NCBI GenBank assembly: GCA_026261815.1
Contig: JAMPIT010000174.1
Location: 9,176,001-9,240,000 of the forward strand
DNA from: Monarcha castaneiventris obscurior
Lineage: Eukaryota > Chordata > Aves > Passeriformes > Monarchidae
DNA length: 64,000 nucleotides
Direction: 5' to 3'
Both the position numbers and the translations under genes were made by a program. Positions 1 through 13,426 of the stretch are shown in pieces (position 1 is the stretch's first letter; each line of letters begins with the position of its first letter). The notes below the pieces were generated by a model, which made no database searches, was not told the origin of the DNA, and saw nothing but the letters and a program-made list of their open reading frames with translations.

Positions 1-3000
1 TGATGGCTGTCCTTTGCGAGTGACAGAAATTATATTCCAGAATCTTTTCTTCAAACAAAATGTATATATAATAGTTCAATCACTTGACTGGTTACTAGTA
101 TTCTTATGACAATGTGAATGCCCACTATTCAGTAGAATTCCCACCTGGGAAAAGGGAAGGCTCACTGCTACTCCAAATTTCTCCTACCATTTCAGTAGAT
201 TAGCATTATTCTTTTCACTTCCTATTATAAAATGTTTCTTTATTGACATTTCATTTTACTATGTTCTAATGTACCACTAGGGTAACTTTGCCTTTCAAAA
301 TTCAGCCAGACTGAAAATCTATTCTGTTTTGTTAATCACTAGTAAAATACATAAACCACTCAGATTCCCAGATAAATAATGTAAAAAACCAATATTATTT
401 GTACCAATCAAATGCTTCCAAAGCAACTTTATAGTTATGACAACTAACAGATTCACAAAACACTTATGCTAAGAAGTTTGTGTGTGCCTGTTTATTTTCT
501 CCTTTACAATGCTTTTCCAAAAACAGAATTTTAAAGATTAAAATAATTTTTCCCAAGGACAAAACAAGAAATTAGCAAATTCCAATATATCTTAGTATTT
601 ATATTTTTGAAACAGCTCACTAGTAGCTGATGTTCATGGTTCCAGGATGTCAGAGCTTGTAATTTTATTACTTAAATAACTGCAAAACACACATCACACA
701 TTGACTCTAAACTGAAAGTTAAAAAAGAACACCCCATTCTCAGGAAAGCAGGGCTCATACATCTTAGGATAATTTTAGCCAAACATTTTACAAGCAAGCC
801 ATTTGAGTTTGATTTATTACATACTGCTTTACAGGAGCTGAGTAGAAACTCCAGAGACAGCCACTAATCTATTAGTGTACACACACATCTTCTCCCACAA
901 ACTTTTACACAATTAGGCCAGGCTATAACTTTAAATATGAGTGCTCATTATCTTAGCTACACAAATCTTTAGTTAATTTTCATACACTATTACAGAATAT
1001 GGGTCAACCTCATTATTTCCTGTCTACTGAGGATAATTCCTCTTCCTGCACTCATAAAAGCTGAATGTCGTAACCTATGAATTAAAATACTTGCCTTGTA
1101 TCCTAGCTTTTATTATTATTACTACTTATGCAAGTTCCACTAGAAACAGGACTTTTTGTTCTGTGCCTACCAGTTCAAAGCCCAAGGTGAAACTTCACAC
1201 TAAAAATTATATGTGATTAAACTGGAACCTGGCAGAGACACAAACCCAACATGAAGAGTTCAACTCATTAAAAAAACATCAGGCAGGCAGGTGCTCTGCA
1301 GTTCTGGTGTGACTGAGTCATTCAGCAGATGGGGGTGAATAGTAAGGGGCAGAACTGAGCTGGTGTGTATTGCCTGAGCTCTGCTGGCTTCAACAGAGCT
1401 GTCACAGTTCACATGAGAAGAGATATGAACTGAACATGAAAAAGCAGATACCTATCCATGTATGTGACTTAAAAGAGGCAAGAGGTACAATGCTGTAGGT
1501 TAAATGCCGTAACATGAGGCACAAAATTCTTCCACGACATCGTAATATTTCATGAGGTAACTCAATTTGCTAACTCAAATGCCAGACTTTTGAATTTCTG
1601 CTTTTAAAAATTTTTTTGATGTGTAGATTTTAATGTTTGGATGGAAAAAGTAAAGACTTTTTCAAACCAAAGTTTTATTAATAATCAGAAGAAAACTGGT
1701 GTTTTCTAGACATGGATGTGCAAGAATTCTCCAAGCTCTGGTACCTTTTTAGTGGAGTGTATGGTTGTATGCAGGCATTTACAGAATGAGCTTTTTAACT
1801 CCTTTACAAAAGTAAGACCTAAATGTAAAAACTAATTTTGTGCAGTTTTAGGGCCAAACATGTATTTTCCTCCATTTTTATAGGGGTTTGTCAGCTATAA
1901 CAATCCTATATACCCTCTGAGAGGGCTATTGATTTTAAGTTTTTGTCATCCTGGTAACAGCATGCATGCTTCATTTCCTCAAAGTCCAAATATTTGGGAT
2001 GTCAAATGCCACATCCTGTGAATTTCCCAGGCTTCTGATGTTAGTTAAGGGGGCACATGGACACAGAGTACTGGTCCTGTGAGGGGTATATTGTGTAAAG
2101 GGAGAGGGATGCAGCTGTAGCTGGTCACCAAGATATTGCCCAGGAGGACTCATGGCAGCGCAGGGCTGTGTGTGACTATGAACTCATGGCTGGCAGAGCA
2201 TCTCTACAGCCTTTCCCTGTGCTGGGGTCTTGTGTATCCCAGATCCAGCATTCTGGTGGGCTTCCCATTGAACATGGTGGGGCTGTGCTGAGACAGTCAG
2301 AGAGGAGCCGTGGGACAATGGGAGGTGGGGGTTAGTAAATGTGTGGCAAGAACATGTGAGACTCAGCACATCTGAAGTGGTTCACAGTGGAGAAATCCAT
2401 GCCCAGTCTGGGCTGTGCTGTTTTAATTGGAGTTGCCGGGTGTCTGACAGCCAGAGCCTCCTGCAGCTAATGGGACTGGTAGCTGAAATATGATAATTCA
2501 ACTGTGAAATTTCATCACTGAATATGATCCTGCACCATACCAGTGCAAATGACAAACTCTGAAAAGCGAGTGAAAGTCTTGGAATATGTCAACTTTTCTT
2601 CTCAACAGGGTAAATTGGCACTGCTCCTGGTCACAGTAAGCCGGAGTGCTCTGGTCAGTATGATCTAAAAGCAGATACTGCTCATGACCGCATAATGAGC
2701 CAGTGGCTGCTGTCAGATTGATCTGATCTGCAGCAATTTTTATTTGTGCAATGATCCTGTCCTACAAATTCTTAATATTACAAGGATGAACACAAATCCA
2801 GACTGATTGTGAGCATGGTGTTATGCAGCATTGGGCCCGCTGTTTGTACTAACAGAACCTCTTCTCACTGACTTACTGTGTTTCTTAATTAATATGACCT
2901 TGTAGGTCATTATATTCATTTAAGGGAAATGCTTAATGAGCACTCTACTTAGTCGTTCAAAAATAATTGCAGCCACTTAAAAGCACAAGAGTCCTCAGAG

Positions 3001-6000
3001 AAGTACCTGCAGTGCCGTGCCGTGCCCCATAAGCCTGAAACACTAATACCTTTCCTGCAGGCACAGGGATTTTTTCACTCTGACAAGAGGAGTGTGAAGC
3101 CTCAGATATTATCTGTGCGGGCTAATTCCTCCCACTCAAATGATGTTAAGGAAGCATCACTTAATCAGAGGCTGAGAGGCCCAAAGCCTTTCTGCCCACT
3201 CCCCTCACCTTTCCAGTTACTCCTCTAGACTCTGTTAAGTTATTTTTGTTGGCAAAGAGAAGAATCATGATGTCACTAAGTTCAGTCAAGAAAACCTTTG
3301 GCACTCTGGCATTCACAGGGAGCGAGCCTTATTTTCCCTACTAAACCTCCAAGAAGCCCCACTACCCACAGTGTGCGATCTGTGGGGCTGGCCTGACACC
3401 CCTTCTGACAGCCTGCAGTGTCTGGAGCTTCAGTGGCAATGCTGCTCCTCATGCCCAGCTTGTTTTTCCCTGCCTGACTCACAGACTGCCTCAGAAATCC
3501 TCAGTCTATATATTTTTAGTTCCATACAGCCTTCAGCTGCTGCACTTGTTCGCTGCCCTTCCTGGGAACTCTGGGCCCTGATCACAAAAGGCCCACAAAA
3601 TTTAAGAGGGATGCTTAGGTAGGCCTTTCCAACTCAGCCCTCAATATGAGGAATCCCAAGGCCAGAGGGTGGTCTGGCCTAAGTGTTTTCTTTCTTGGGA
3701 GCTCTTCAAGTCACAAGTATACCCATCCACCTGCAATGCACACAGTGGACACAGCAAGGCTGGGTCTGGCATGTGCCTGTGGGGAAAGACTGGCCAGTCT
3801 GATTTTGCTCTGTGTTATTTCAGTTGCAGCAAGGTAAACCTCACCCTTTCATTCATAAGCTCTGCTCGTTTTGTCCATACTATGCAATTTCATATGGCAG
3901 TCTGTATCTTGTTTCTCACATTTAACCTCAGCAAATGCCTGTGCACACACAAGCAGGAACACTCCATGTCCCTTCACCACGGCTGAGTACAGGAAGGGGA
4001 GTCAGGAGAGCCCAGCTCTGACTGGGGTGGCAAGGCTGTAGCAAATCATTACTCCCCTTTTTCCTGCCCAAGCCATTTATTCTGTCACCAAATATACTCT
4101 ATTCTTTAGCTACCCCACCAAAACCATCCCATGGATTTTCAAATCTCTGACCCCAGCTTTGCTTCTTCTGCTGCTCCTAAAATTCCTGCTGAAGAGGACG
4201 GAGAATGCAACAAGTCACACTATTGGCTTCCTCTGAGAACAGTGGTCTTACCTGAAACTGCACCTCCCAAGTGAATAAAGGGGAGGAAAGGACTACACTT
4301 ATCAGTCAGAGTGGAATTTCCCCCTTCCAGAAAAGGTTCAGACAGCCCAACTCAATGGCAAGACACTCAAATTTTCCAGCTTGTAACAGGGAAACCTACT
4401 GGCATCCACTCCCTCTACATGCTTGTGTTGATCACCATCATCTCAGCTACAAGATTCAAGCAATGTGTTTTGATCCCTTTCAATTCCAACATCCTTCTAC
4501 GGCCAAGAGATCAAAATGGTTTTTTCCATATATAATGCATTCATTCTTCACATCCCCGTGAATCAGAGATGATGCCATGCTAATAGCCACTGTTGGAACT
4601 GTAAGATTGAAATCAGACAGTCTGTGGGAGGAAAGGTTGCAGGATCAAGTATATTACCCTCAAATGACTCCAAAATGGCTCTGCCAGGTCAATTATTGCA
4701 AGCTATTATGGCACCTGTCTCCTCTGTTCAGTTAGATCGAGTACAAACCCTCATTTAAATTAGAGATTTGAACAGCACAGTAGTTACAGACTCTACATAG
4801 AATTAATGACATACCACAATGCTTAAGTAAATGAGTTAATGTATAGAAAGAAGAGAAATAAGGAATCATCTAAGAATTAAGCTGCTTAGTACACTAAGCA
4901 AACAGATACTTCTCTTCTGGATGTTCTATTAGTTTGTTCTTTCACCAGTTGAAAATCAGGCAGTACACACAATTCAACACTTATTTGAATCCTTAACAGA
5001 ATTATACTGCAGCCAGTCTGACAAAGTGAAACAAACCTGATAATTACTTCCTGATAGTCTATTAAATGATAAACATGAGATTGTAAAGGAACTGTCTGGT
5101 ATAGCATAAACAACAGCTCTGACCAATTAAAAATGTGTATCACCAAGACACAGACTTTCATGTGGTGGAATAACTTCAGTGGGTTTCTATCAAAGTCTGT
5201 CTCACTAGAGATCTGATCAGAGACAGAAATATGAGTATCCAGTGCCAAGACAGACCTTATGAACATCAAAACCAACAAATATTAATTAGATGTCCATTAT
5301 GAAATTTCAGCATTTTGCAGCCTTATACAGGTTGAACTTCAATACTGTACATACCAATTTTCATTTCTCACATCATCTTTTTCACTTTTGATGATATTTC
5401 TAACTTTCAGGTGTGGTGATTTTTCCCAACTGTCTTTCCAGCTAGTCAGTAAATAAGACATCAGATAAGAGACACAGAGTGTGGATTATATATTCCAAGG
5501 TACACATTCTAATGTAGCAGCTGAATTTGCTCTGCGGCTCAGCATTTCCATCTGCTGACTTATTTCTCTTAAAAAAATATTATGAACTGAAAGAATGGCA
5601 AAGCCCCATTTTGGCAAAAAAACAAATTCTGATCTTGCCTTCAGCTTGACCTTGACTTCAGTGCAAGGTATCCAAACTCTCTGGTCATTTCCCACCCTCC
5701 AGCCTTGCTAAACTGAGCTCTTATTGGTTGTATCACTTTCCTCTGCATTCTTGGCAGTCAGACATGACTCTGCCTCCCTTCTTCACTCAGACACATTCTC
5801 AGAGGTGACATGAGCCTCCTGCGGGGTACTGGGTTTCTAGATGGCAGATAATTATTGACGTTTCACTGAGATCTGGGTGGGGAAGGTTACTAATGTATTA
5901 CGGGAGTGATGTGAGGCTGTCTGAAGGGCAAAGAGATGAGATCAAATTTTACTGCTATAAAGAATCGCAGGCTTTGGAATAATTTTTCCTTTTCAGGGGT

Positions 6001-8844
6001 AACCAGAACCATACATTAACTAGCATTACCAGCTAGTTTTCTTTATTTTCAAAGAAAAACAGTCCCTTGCTCTTGTTAAAAACTAAAGCAATTCTACAGT
6101 TTTTAGAGAATTAATGTAAGCTTCCCTGAAATCTAACAGCTCCATGGAACGGACTATGGACCACAGCAAATCAGTATAGGTTTTCAAATCTGGAATACAA
6201 AATATGTGATAGAGAAACAGCTTCCAGGGAAGTTGGATTCACTGACAGGTGTAAATATCTTTAACCAGGAAGTATCTAATTGATGAGTTTGGAGAACATG
6301 GGATAGAGGTTACCAGGGATTGGAATAGGGGGATAGTGTGGGGTAGAGATCTAATTCTCATACATTTTTGCAACCCTTTCTAGATATGTATAGCACAAAA
6401 AAGTGGATCAAATAAGTTTCTCTGTAATTTTGGAAGTTTCATAATGGTGATTTTCTTTTTGGCTATCTAACCTCAATAGATAATGGGTTGCATAACTCGC
6501 TCCCTTTCTCCATTTCAGTAGCTGGTGTGTTTTATATTGGTTCTTCTGATGTGGCTTTGTTAAAGCTGTAAATATGGAGATGGAGGCACACTTTCTTGAG
6601 CTATATTTATTAAATCTCAACTGAGACTTTCTTAAAGGATCAAATGCAACTCAGGACCTGGGGAGACATGACCCTGCTAGAGCTGGAAGGAAGTAGGGAG
6701 ACTTGGGAAATGGGAGAAGTCCCAGATGCACCTAATTAAAATTCACCCACCTCTCTGACGGGAAAGCTGACATGAACTTATCTCTGAAGGGAATTATTCT
6801 CCCTTGGGATCCTGCATCCTCAATTCTAGGGCTTCCACACTGAAGAAATAAATGCTGCCTGCCAATATAAGTGAGATTTGCTAAGAACTTTGGAAATGTT
6901 ACTAATTTTGCCTTGTCAAAATCGGTACTTCAGAATAACATGAAAGTTGTCCAGCTCACATCAGTCAGACTATTGATGAGTAATGACAGCCTGGAGGAGT
7001 AAAACCTGAAGATTAAGGGCCTAGCACTGCTTGATGATTTTTATTTTCTTCTCTTACAGTTTTGAAACTGACATTGACTTCAAAAGGCATTAAAATCCCC
7101 CCAAACAAACTCAACCAGAATTGATTTTATTTTGTAATTTCATATTTACATATTAAGTTTCTGTTTTACACACTTGCAAAATACATTCTCACTTAGGATA
7201 TTTCATTTTCTTCCTTATATTACCACTATTTTGTCTGGGCAAGACTGAAAATGGAAACAATTGGCATATGAAGACAAAATACTAGTGCAGGTACCTCAAT
7301 TCTATAACAAACTACAATTAAGTGTTTTGAAAAATACCGTGCCTCACAGTGGCACCAAAAAGATGAACACAGAACCTGAGAAGGTGCTCCCCAATTGCTA
7401 GAACACTATTTTAGTAGTGCTTTGAATCTCTGACAGGCTGACTAAAATTTAAAGAATTTAATATTATCTTTCAACACAATTGCTGCTGTGGAAATTTTGT
7501 TAGATGCTGAGGAAAAACTACTTTCCTTTGACCGTAACTCAGCTGTAAATTAACTCAAAGTCTATTATCTTCCTTTCAAATTACCTTGCAATATATAGCA
7601 TTGCTCTTCACAATGACAATTTTTCCTTGTCTTTAAAATGAATAAAACTTGTTCCCACCTTAGAGGAAATGCTGTTAGAAAATTCATTTTCTTTCAAAGA
7701 ACTTGGACATGTTAAAATACACACATAAATATTTGTTAATAATGTTATTTAACATGTTAAATCCCAATTTCAGTTGTCACTTGAAGCTAGTAGAACTTAA
7801 ATTGGAAGGAAGACTATGGGTTAAGAAGTGGGCTGAGCAGGTGATAACATAAAGCACAGTTACTGACAACTTAAGACAGCCGTATTTAATTTAATTAAAA
7901 TAAGAATTTTAATACAAACTTTAATTTCTTAAAAATTTTGTAACTCTTTAACTATTTAACATAAAAGTTATGTGCAGGGTGTCTGCCATATTAAATGAGA
8001 CCAGGAATTCTTTTGAATAAACCTGTGCAATTAATATAGTGATTCACACAAAAAGGATTGGACTAGAGTGGGTAATGTTGCCTAAATTTTGGTGTTTCCT
8101 CATTCCCGGGTGTTTAATGTTGAAAAAAGCTCTGTATTATTTGAATGCATTTATCTTGGGCACAACTGTAAATTTAAGAGCTGTATAAGCTTATTAAGAG
8201 CTTTCAGAGACACATCTTCTGCCTGAAGCCTACAAGGAACTTGAAATTAATATTGGTATTGGTGGTGTGCAGAACCAGCACTGGGATTTTACTGCAAATA
8301 GACAGCACAGGGCCCAGGGTGCAGCCTGGAGAACAGGACAAGGCTTAGGGGCAATTTTGAATTTTGTGAAAGGGTAGAATCCATTGATTGCAAGAAAACG
8401 GGCTTCTCCCCCACAGGGCAATTTCCCAAGGAGTGTGTGGGGTTGCAGCTGGCATCCAGCTGCCTTGGTGCCTGTGGACTCAGGACCGTGCTGGGAGCTC
8501 CCATCTGACACCACAACTCCTGGAACAGCTCTCAGTGCCTCAGAAATAAACAAGGTGCTCCCTCAGTGTGCAAATGAAACAGATACTTTTCCCCTAGAAT
8601 TAGAATTACTGAAAAGTTATTAGTAGCCTTTCTAAAGACTACTAATTTTTTTTTAAATTCACAGTAAATAATGGAAAAAATGCATTTTTAGATTATAGGA
8701 TAACGCAGCACTGCAAAGAGACCCTAAACATCTGGTAATTACAAAGAATTAAAAAGGTGCGCAGCAATAAAACAGGAGTGTCCTTTCTAAAATTTGGGCA
8801 TATGCCATAAGAGGCAGTTTTATTTGCCTCAAGAGGTATATGGA

Positions 8845-9000
8845 ACCACAGAATCATATAATTTCCAACTTTCCAATAAGAAAGACCTTTAAAATCATCA
8901 AGTCCAAGCATTACCCCTGCACTGCCAAGTCTACCACTAAACTGTGTCCCTAAGTGCCACATCTACACATTTTTAAAATAACTTCAGGGATACCTCTCAA
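8845..9000 (-). mobile_element. CR1 fragment, old and degenerate
   Basis: On the plus strand the segment starts with accacagaatcatataatt and continues through aaaatcatcaagtccaagc, cactgccaagtctaccacta and ccctaagtgccacatctaca to an acttcagggatacctctc ending. This is the reverse complement of the 3' end of a CR1 subfamily of the type called CR1-Y/F in birds. The terminal octamer array is reduced to about one copy, and substitutions and small gaps are frequent, so the copy is older than the one at 49592..50064. The similarity stops at about 9000, where the element is truncated. No coding capacity remains. Confidence 0.85.
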
Positions 9001-9881
9001 AATTAATATGTCAAAAAAATTACAAAAAGAAGAGAAGAAAGCAATATGAGAAGGCTCAAAACACATGTAGAATAATCTGTGAAAAACTTGGCTTTCTTCT
9101 AAATGCATACATTTTACATTACTCTCTAACACCTATAGACTGGTTTTCTCCTTTTTTATTTGGTTTTACAAAAAATGTTTCTTATTGTTCATATAAATAG
9201 AATTGTACAAAAGGAACGTGCATGCAGTGAGGAAGATGCAGTTCATACCACACAGATGCTAAAATTGTCTCAGCTGTATCAAAAAGAAAAAGCTCTTTTT
9301 CGAGAGCATGGTGCTACAGAGTGCCTGAGAACTTGTACTGCTGACCTTCTGCACCTGCAATTCTGTCTTCTGGAAGATGGAAATGGATTTTATTTTTTTA
9401 AATGTATGAAGTACTAGAGTGCTGTTTGTTCTCTAGCTTGTAAGATTTACTAGAGCAAAAGAAATGAGAGCTTTAGTCAAATGGGAAGGCAGGTGTCCCT
9501 CGTGAGATTACAAAATCAATCAGCTCTTGTTTACTGTACAGCAACAGAGTCTCCTGCTGTGGCTAAGTTGCACAGACTGTTAAAACACTGAACAACATCA
9601 CCATAAACCTTATCTAGTTTGCTGAGTGAATTTGGTTGTCTCCTGACACACAAGTCGCTTTGTCATAGCCATAGAGTTGAGCCATCAATATTTCAGTCAG
9701 GAGTGAGAAAGACATACAGGAAGGAGATGGGAAGAAGTCCAGAAAGGCAAATGTGGATCCTTACAGCAGAGCACTGCTTTCCTCAAGTCTTTCAAATTCA
9801 CTCCTTGGAGACTGAAGGAATGAGGGCCCAACACAGACAAGGAGCTAGTGATATCCCTCAGTCATTCTGCTCTCTTTGCAG

Positions 9882-10046
9882 CCAGTCCTGAATAAATCCA
9901 AATTTTTTGGGAGGAACTGGAGTATGGAAGATGTAGTGGATGGAGACCTCTTTCACACTTATCGCTTCAGCCTGTGTGCTGGAATGGGTGGTATTTGAGT
10001 ACACTGGTCTGCCTTTACCTGTGCCATAAATGCTATGGGACTCAAG
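9882..10046 (+). other. Speculative antisense exon with strong splice-site look-alikes
   Basis: The stretch is preceded by a strong acceptor-like sequence (tctgctctctttgcag) and followed by a strong donor-like one (CTCAAG|GTGAGT), 165 bases apart. Only one frame is open for most of it (PVLNKSKFFGRNWSMEDVV...) and it meets a stop before the donor. The other frames stop at once. If it is an exon at all it would be non-coding, on the strand opposite MAGI2. Splice look-alikes are common in 39 kb of intron, so chance is the default explanation. Confidence 0.15.
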
Positions 10047-10734
10047 GTGAGTCTCACGGCTCTTTGATAATCTCAGCAGAAATTGTCACTGGGTCAGGAG
10101 TGCCTGAAAAAGCCGTGTGTCCCCTAACAAATCATCAGGATCATCTTTTGCATGGAAATTAAAAATCCCTCACTGACCTATTTTATATGACAAAAGTGGA
10201 GATCCCAGACCTGCAGATTTGTAAGGCTGCGCAGCCAAAGAGCTCTACACCAACTCTAATCAAGGTGTATTTACTTCATAACATACATATTTTCCTTCAT
10301 GCCCTTTTTAACTCAAATTTAGCCAAAAATTCCACCAAGCCTTTTTTTTTTTTGATTTAATTTTTGCTGTTTGGAATAGTAAATCAGTAACATTTCCTCA
10401 AAGACAAGATTTTTGTGAGTAAAGACGGCTTCTATTGCTCAGTGGGTTAGCAGAAACTTTGGCATGTATCACTCAGGGAAAATTGTAATTCCTATCTGTT
10501 CTCTTAACTGTGATTTTAGTGTCCTAAGTGACAAGTTCAGACAACATATTACCATTATCCTTTGTGAAGTGTATTAATAAAGACTACAGGACACGATACA
10601 GCAAGTCTACCAAAGCACAGCAGTAATGTTTGTAATGCATTTACTTAAATGTTTTTTTCTCTATTATTGACAACATGGCATACCACCTAGTGCTAACAAT
10701 CACAGTGAGGGACGAGACAGGATTTGTTTTCCAT

Positions 10735-10764
10735 TTCCAGTTATTTCCAGTTATTTATTTCTTA
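10735..10764. repeat. Short direct repeat tttccagttat (x2)
   Basis: An 11-base unit is repeated head to tail twice and continues into a partial third copy (ttatttatttc). It is most likely a replication-slippage duplication. Confidence 0.7.
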
Positions 10765-13380
10765 AGGAAGACTCTACCTCCAGTGTTTTTAACAAATACA
10801 GTTTTTTAAAATACACAGAATTCTCCACTGAGAAGTCCACTGTGTGTGCTTTAAAATCTATTAATTCAGGCCTATCCAAAGCAAAAGTTCATATGGAAAA
10901 CTTTCTGGTTTTGATGTCTGCCTAAACCAGAGCTGTTTATAATGCCAGAAGAATTCTCTTTTGTTGTGATGTGTAACTAATCTAGAAGCATTGGCTATGA
11001 AATATCCCATATGCCTAGGCGTGGTGAGCTAGGTCCATAAAGCAGGATTGGAGAAAACATGCAGTTCAGGGCTACAGAATCTAATATTGTGCATACAGTG
11101 CTTAGAGCAGAATGCACAATGTGGTTTAAACACCCGGCACTGTCAATATCTCTGTACTCAACGTTCACTGAGCATTCCAAGGTGCTCTGCCCCAGAGAGA
11201 AAATCCAAACAGCAGGAATTACCAGCTGTCTGCCTTTTTTGTACAGCTCAGGACCGTAGAACTATAACAGTATCTGGAAAACTGAATTTGCATGGAGAAT
11301 TAAACCAGCTTGTAAAAAAAAATATTTTGCCATTTCCAATTAAACATAAAAACTTTAAACCCACTAATTTTCAATCCCACAGCAAATGGTAAATTATAAT
11401 ATATTTTGTATAAAATCAGCATTTTCAATAATAAGATCAGGAACAAAAAATAAACTAGTCAATGTACCATCTTAGTTTTATAAACCAAAAATAACTACTG
11501 TTTAACTTTTACAAAAAGAAAAAAAATTCTGCTTTTTTTATCCAAAAGAAATATTTTCCTGCACAATTGGAGAAATAGGTTTATCTTTTGTTTCGTATGC
11601 ATAAACATAAATGTTCTGTATCTATTTATGTATTATTTTGTAAGTTTTTTTCCCCCTTTAATAGTCTGAATCACTACATTCTTGAACTGATCTACAGAAA
11701 AGTTATAAAGTGTTTTTTTCTGCCTTGCAGACTCTGCAGATTTCTAATTCAAAATCTAAAATGAGCACTAAAAGAATCACAGTAGAAAGTCTTTTAATTT
11801 TTCTGAATTGGAGTAAGTCCTTCAATGTTTTTGCTCTAAATTTTCTTCTAGAAACTATTAACAAAGAAGACAAGAGGTCTTTTTAACTAATAAACTGTCC
11901 TTTACACAGTTGCTGTCCATCATCTTCCCTAGCGCTACTGGATCCTGGCCTTTTCCCTAGGACTTCTACGACTTGATTAGATTTGGGGTTCTGAGACTGC
12001 AGAGGAAAAGGACATCTATCATGTCCAGACAGCCTATGTAACATGTATTTTAATGCTAACAAAGCTGACTGTGGGAATGCTATCCATAGTTCAACAGCAG
12101 CTATGCAGAGGAATGGATTAATTCTTTAGACAGAGGAAGGAGAAAGAGTGGTAAACGGGAAAACTAATTTTAAGAATAATGCTGCTTTCCTTATTTTAAA
12201 ACCATTGACAGTACTAGGATTTAGAAACACTTTGTAATTTTTCTCTATTACCTTTTATTACAGAATGCATTTTGTCTTGCTTAAGTTAAAGAATATAGAA
12301 GGAATTGTGAAGGAGTACCTTACACTCATCCATGTTTCTTTGATGAAGATCAAATCTAAAGGATGAGTGTAAGAAGTTAAGATTCCAAATAATAAAAAAT
12401 ATTCAAAGAAGCCTAGGGATTAATTATAAACCCTATGAAATCAACTAGAAAGACTATGAATACACTATGTATATTTTTTTCTGAAATTTAGTAGCAAGAA
12501 GTTGTATTTGCCACATGTAATCACTATGGTGATTATCTTGATCATTATTTGTTACAATTTTAGTATGAATTAGTGGCTTTATATTAGGGGTGCATGGGAT
12601 ACAAATCATAACCTGCTAATGCCTGTGTTTATATATGAAATAGATTGTTTCAATGAAGTTTGTTTCCTAGAGTGTCAAAACCTAGTGGAAGAAATTTAGA
12701 GCCATTCCAAATATTGGGTGACCATGTAGTATAAAGTATCAGCTGGTCCAGAGGTCATTTAGAACAAGTTGGCATATATTGACATGATCTTGCTGGATCA
12801 AGTATCTTTGTTTATTCTGAAGGATCAGAGGGAAAAGGTACACTTCTCCATTGAAAGGCTGGGTTTCAGCAGCAGAAGGTGGAGGCTAACTCCCTGTGGA
12901 GTGCTAGCAGCAGGGTTAGGGGCAAACAGGTGTAGTAAATTCAACAGCAATAACTTTTTTTGTAGAGTAGACTGCATAAGCATATCAGACAGTCTCATGA
13001 TATGTTCCATACACATAGCAGACATCTGGATTTATTGGAACATTAAACAAAGATGAGGCACTTAAAATACATGTTCCTTTTCCCAGTTATTTGGAGATTT
13101 GGGGTGAGAGGTACTTCATCTGAATTAAAAGATTATTTTTTGTCATTAAATTTCTTAGCATTCATCTGACACTAAACATCCAGTATTTTACAAGTCATCA
13201 TAACAACAACAGCAACAAAACTTTCCTTGTCACTTGCTCTTTAAGGGAAAGTTTCATGCCTCCTTTCTTACAGATGTGGCTATTTCCCAAACCAAGGCCC
13301 TAGGTCCCACTGTTATGCTCTGCTTTTCTGGATTCCCTTTCTTCTTTTGGACAGACCCCTCTAAGTCTGTTTAGCCACCT

Positions 13381-13426
13381 CTCCATCTAATTTTCCTCCA
13401 TCTAGTTTTCCTCCATCCCATTTTCC
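13381..13426. repeat. Three-copy 15-base tandem repeat
   Basis: Three consecutive units of the form cctccatctagtttt follow each other with one to three differences each (…ctaatttt, …ctagtttt, …cccatttt). The tract is pyrimidine-rich on the plus strand. It is a tiny minisatellite of no evident function. Confidence 0.85.

Noticed and set aside
4886..5278. 130-codon minus-strand open frame (hydrophobic, Leu/Val/Ile-rich).
   Set aside because: AT-rich intron composition with no recognised domain, no splice or promoter context, and a bland low-complexity hydrophobic translation. Chance frame.
11048..11392. 114-codon plus-strand frame overlapping other frames on both strands.
   Set aside because: Mutually overlapping frames on both strands without protein resemblance indicate chance.
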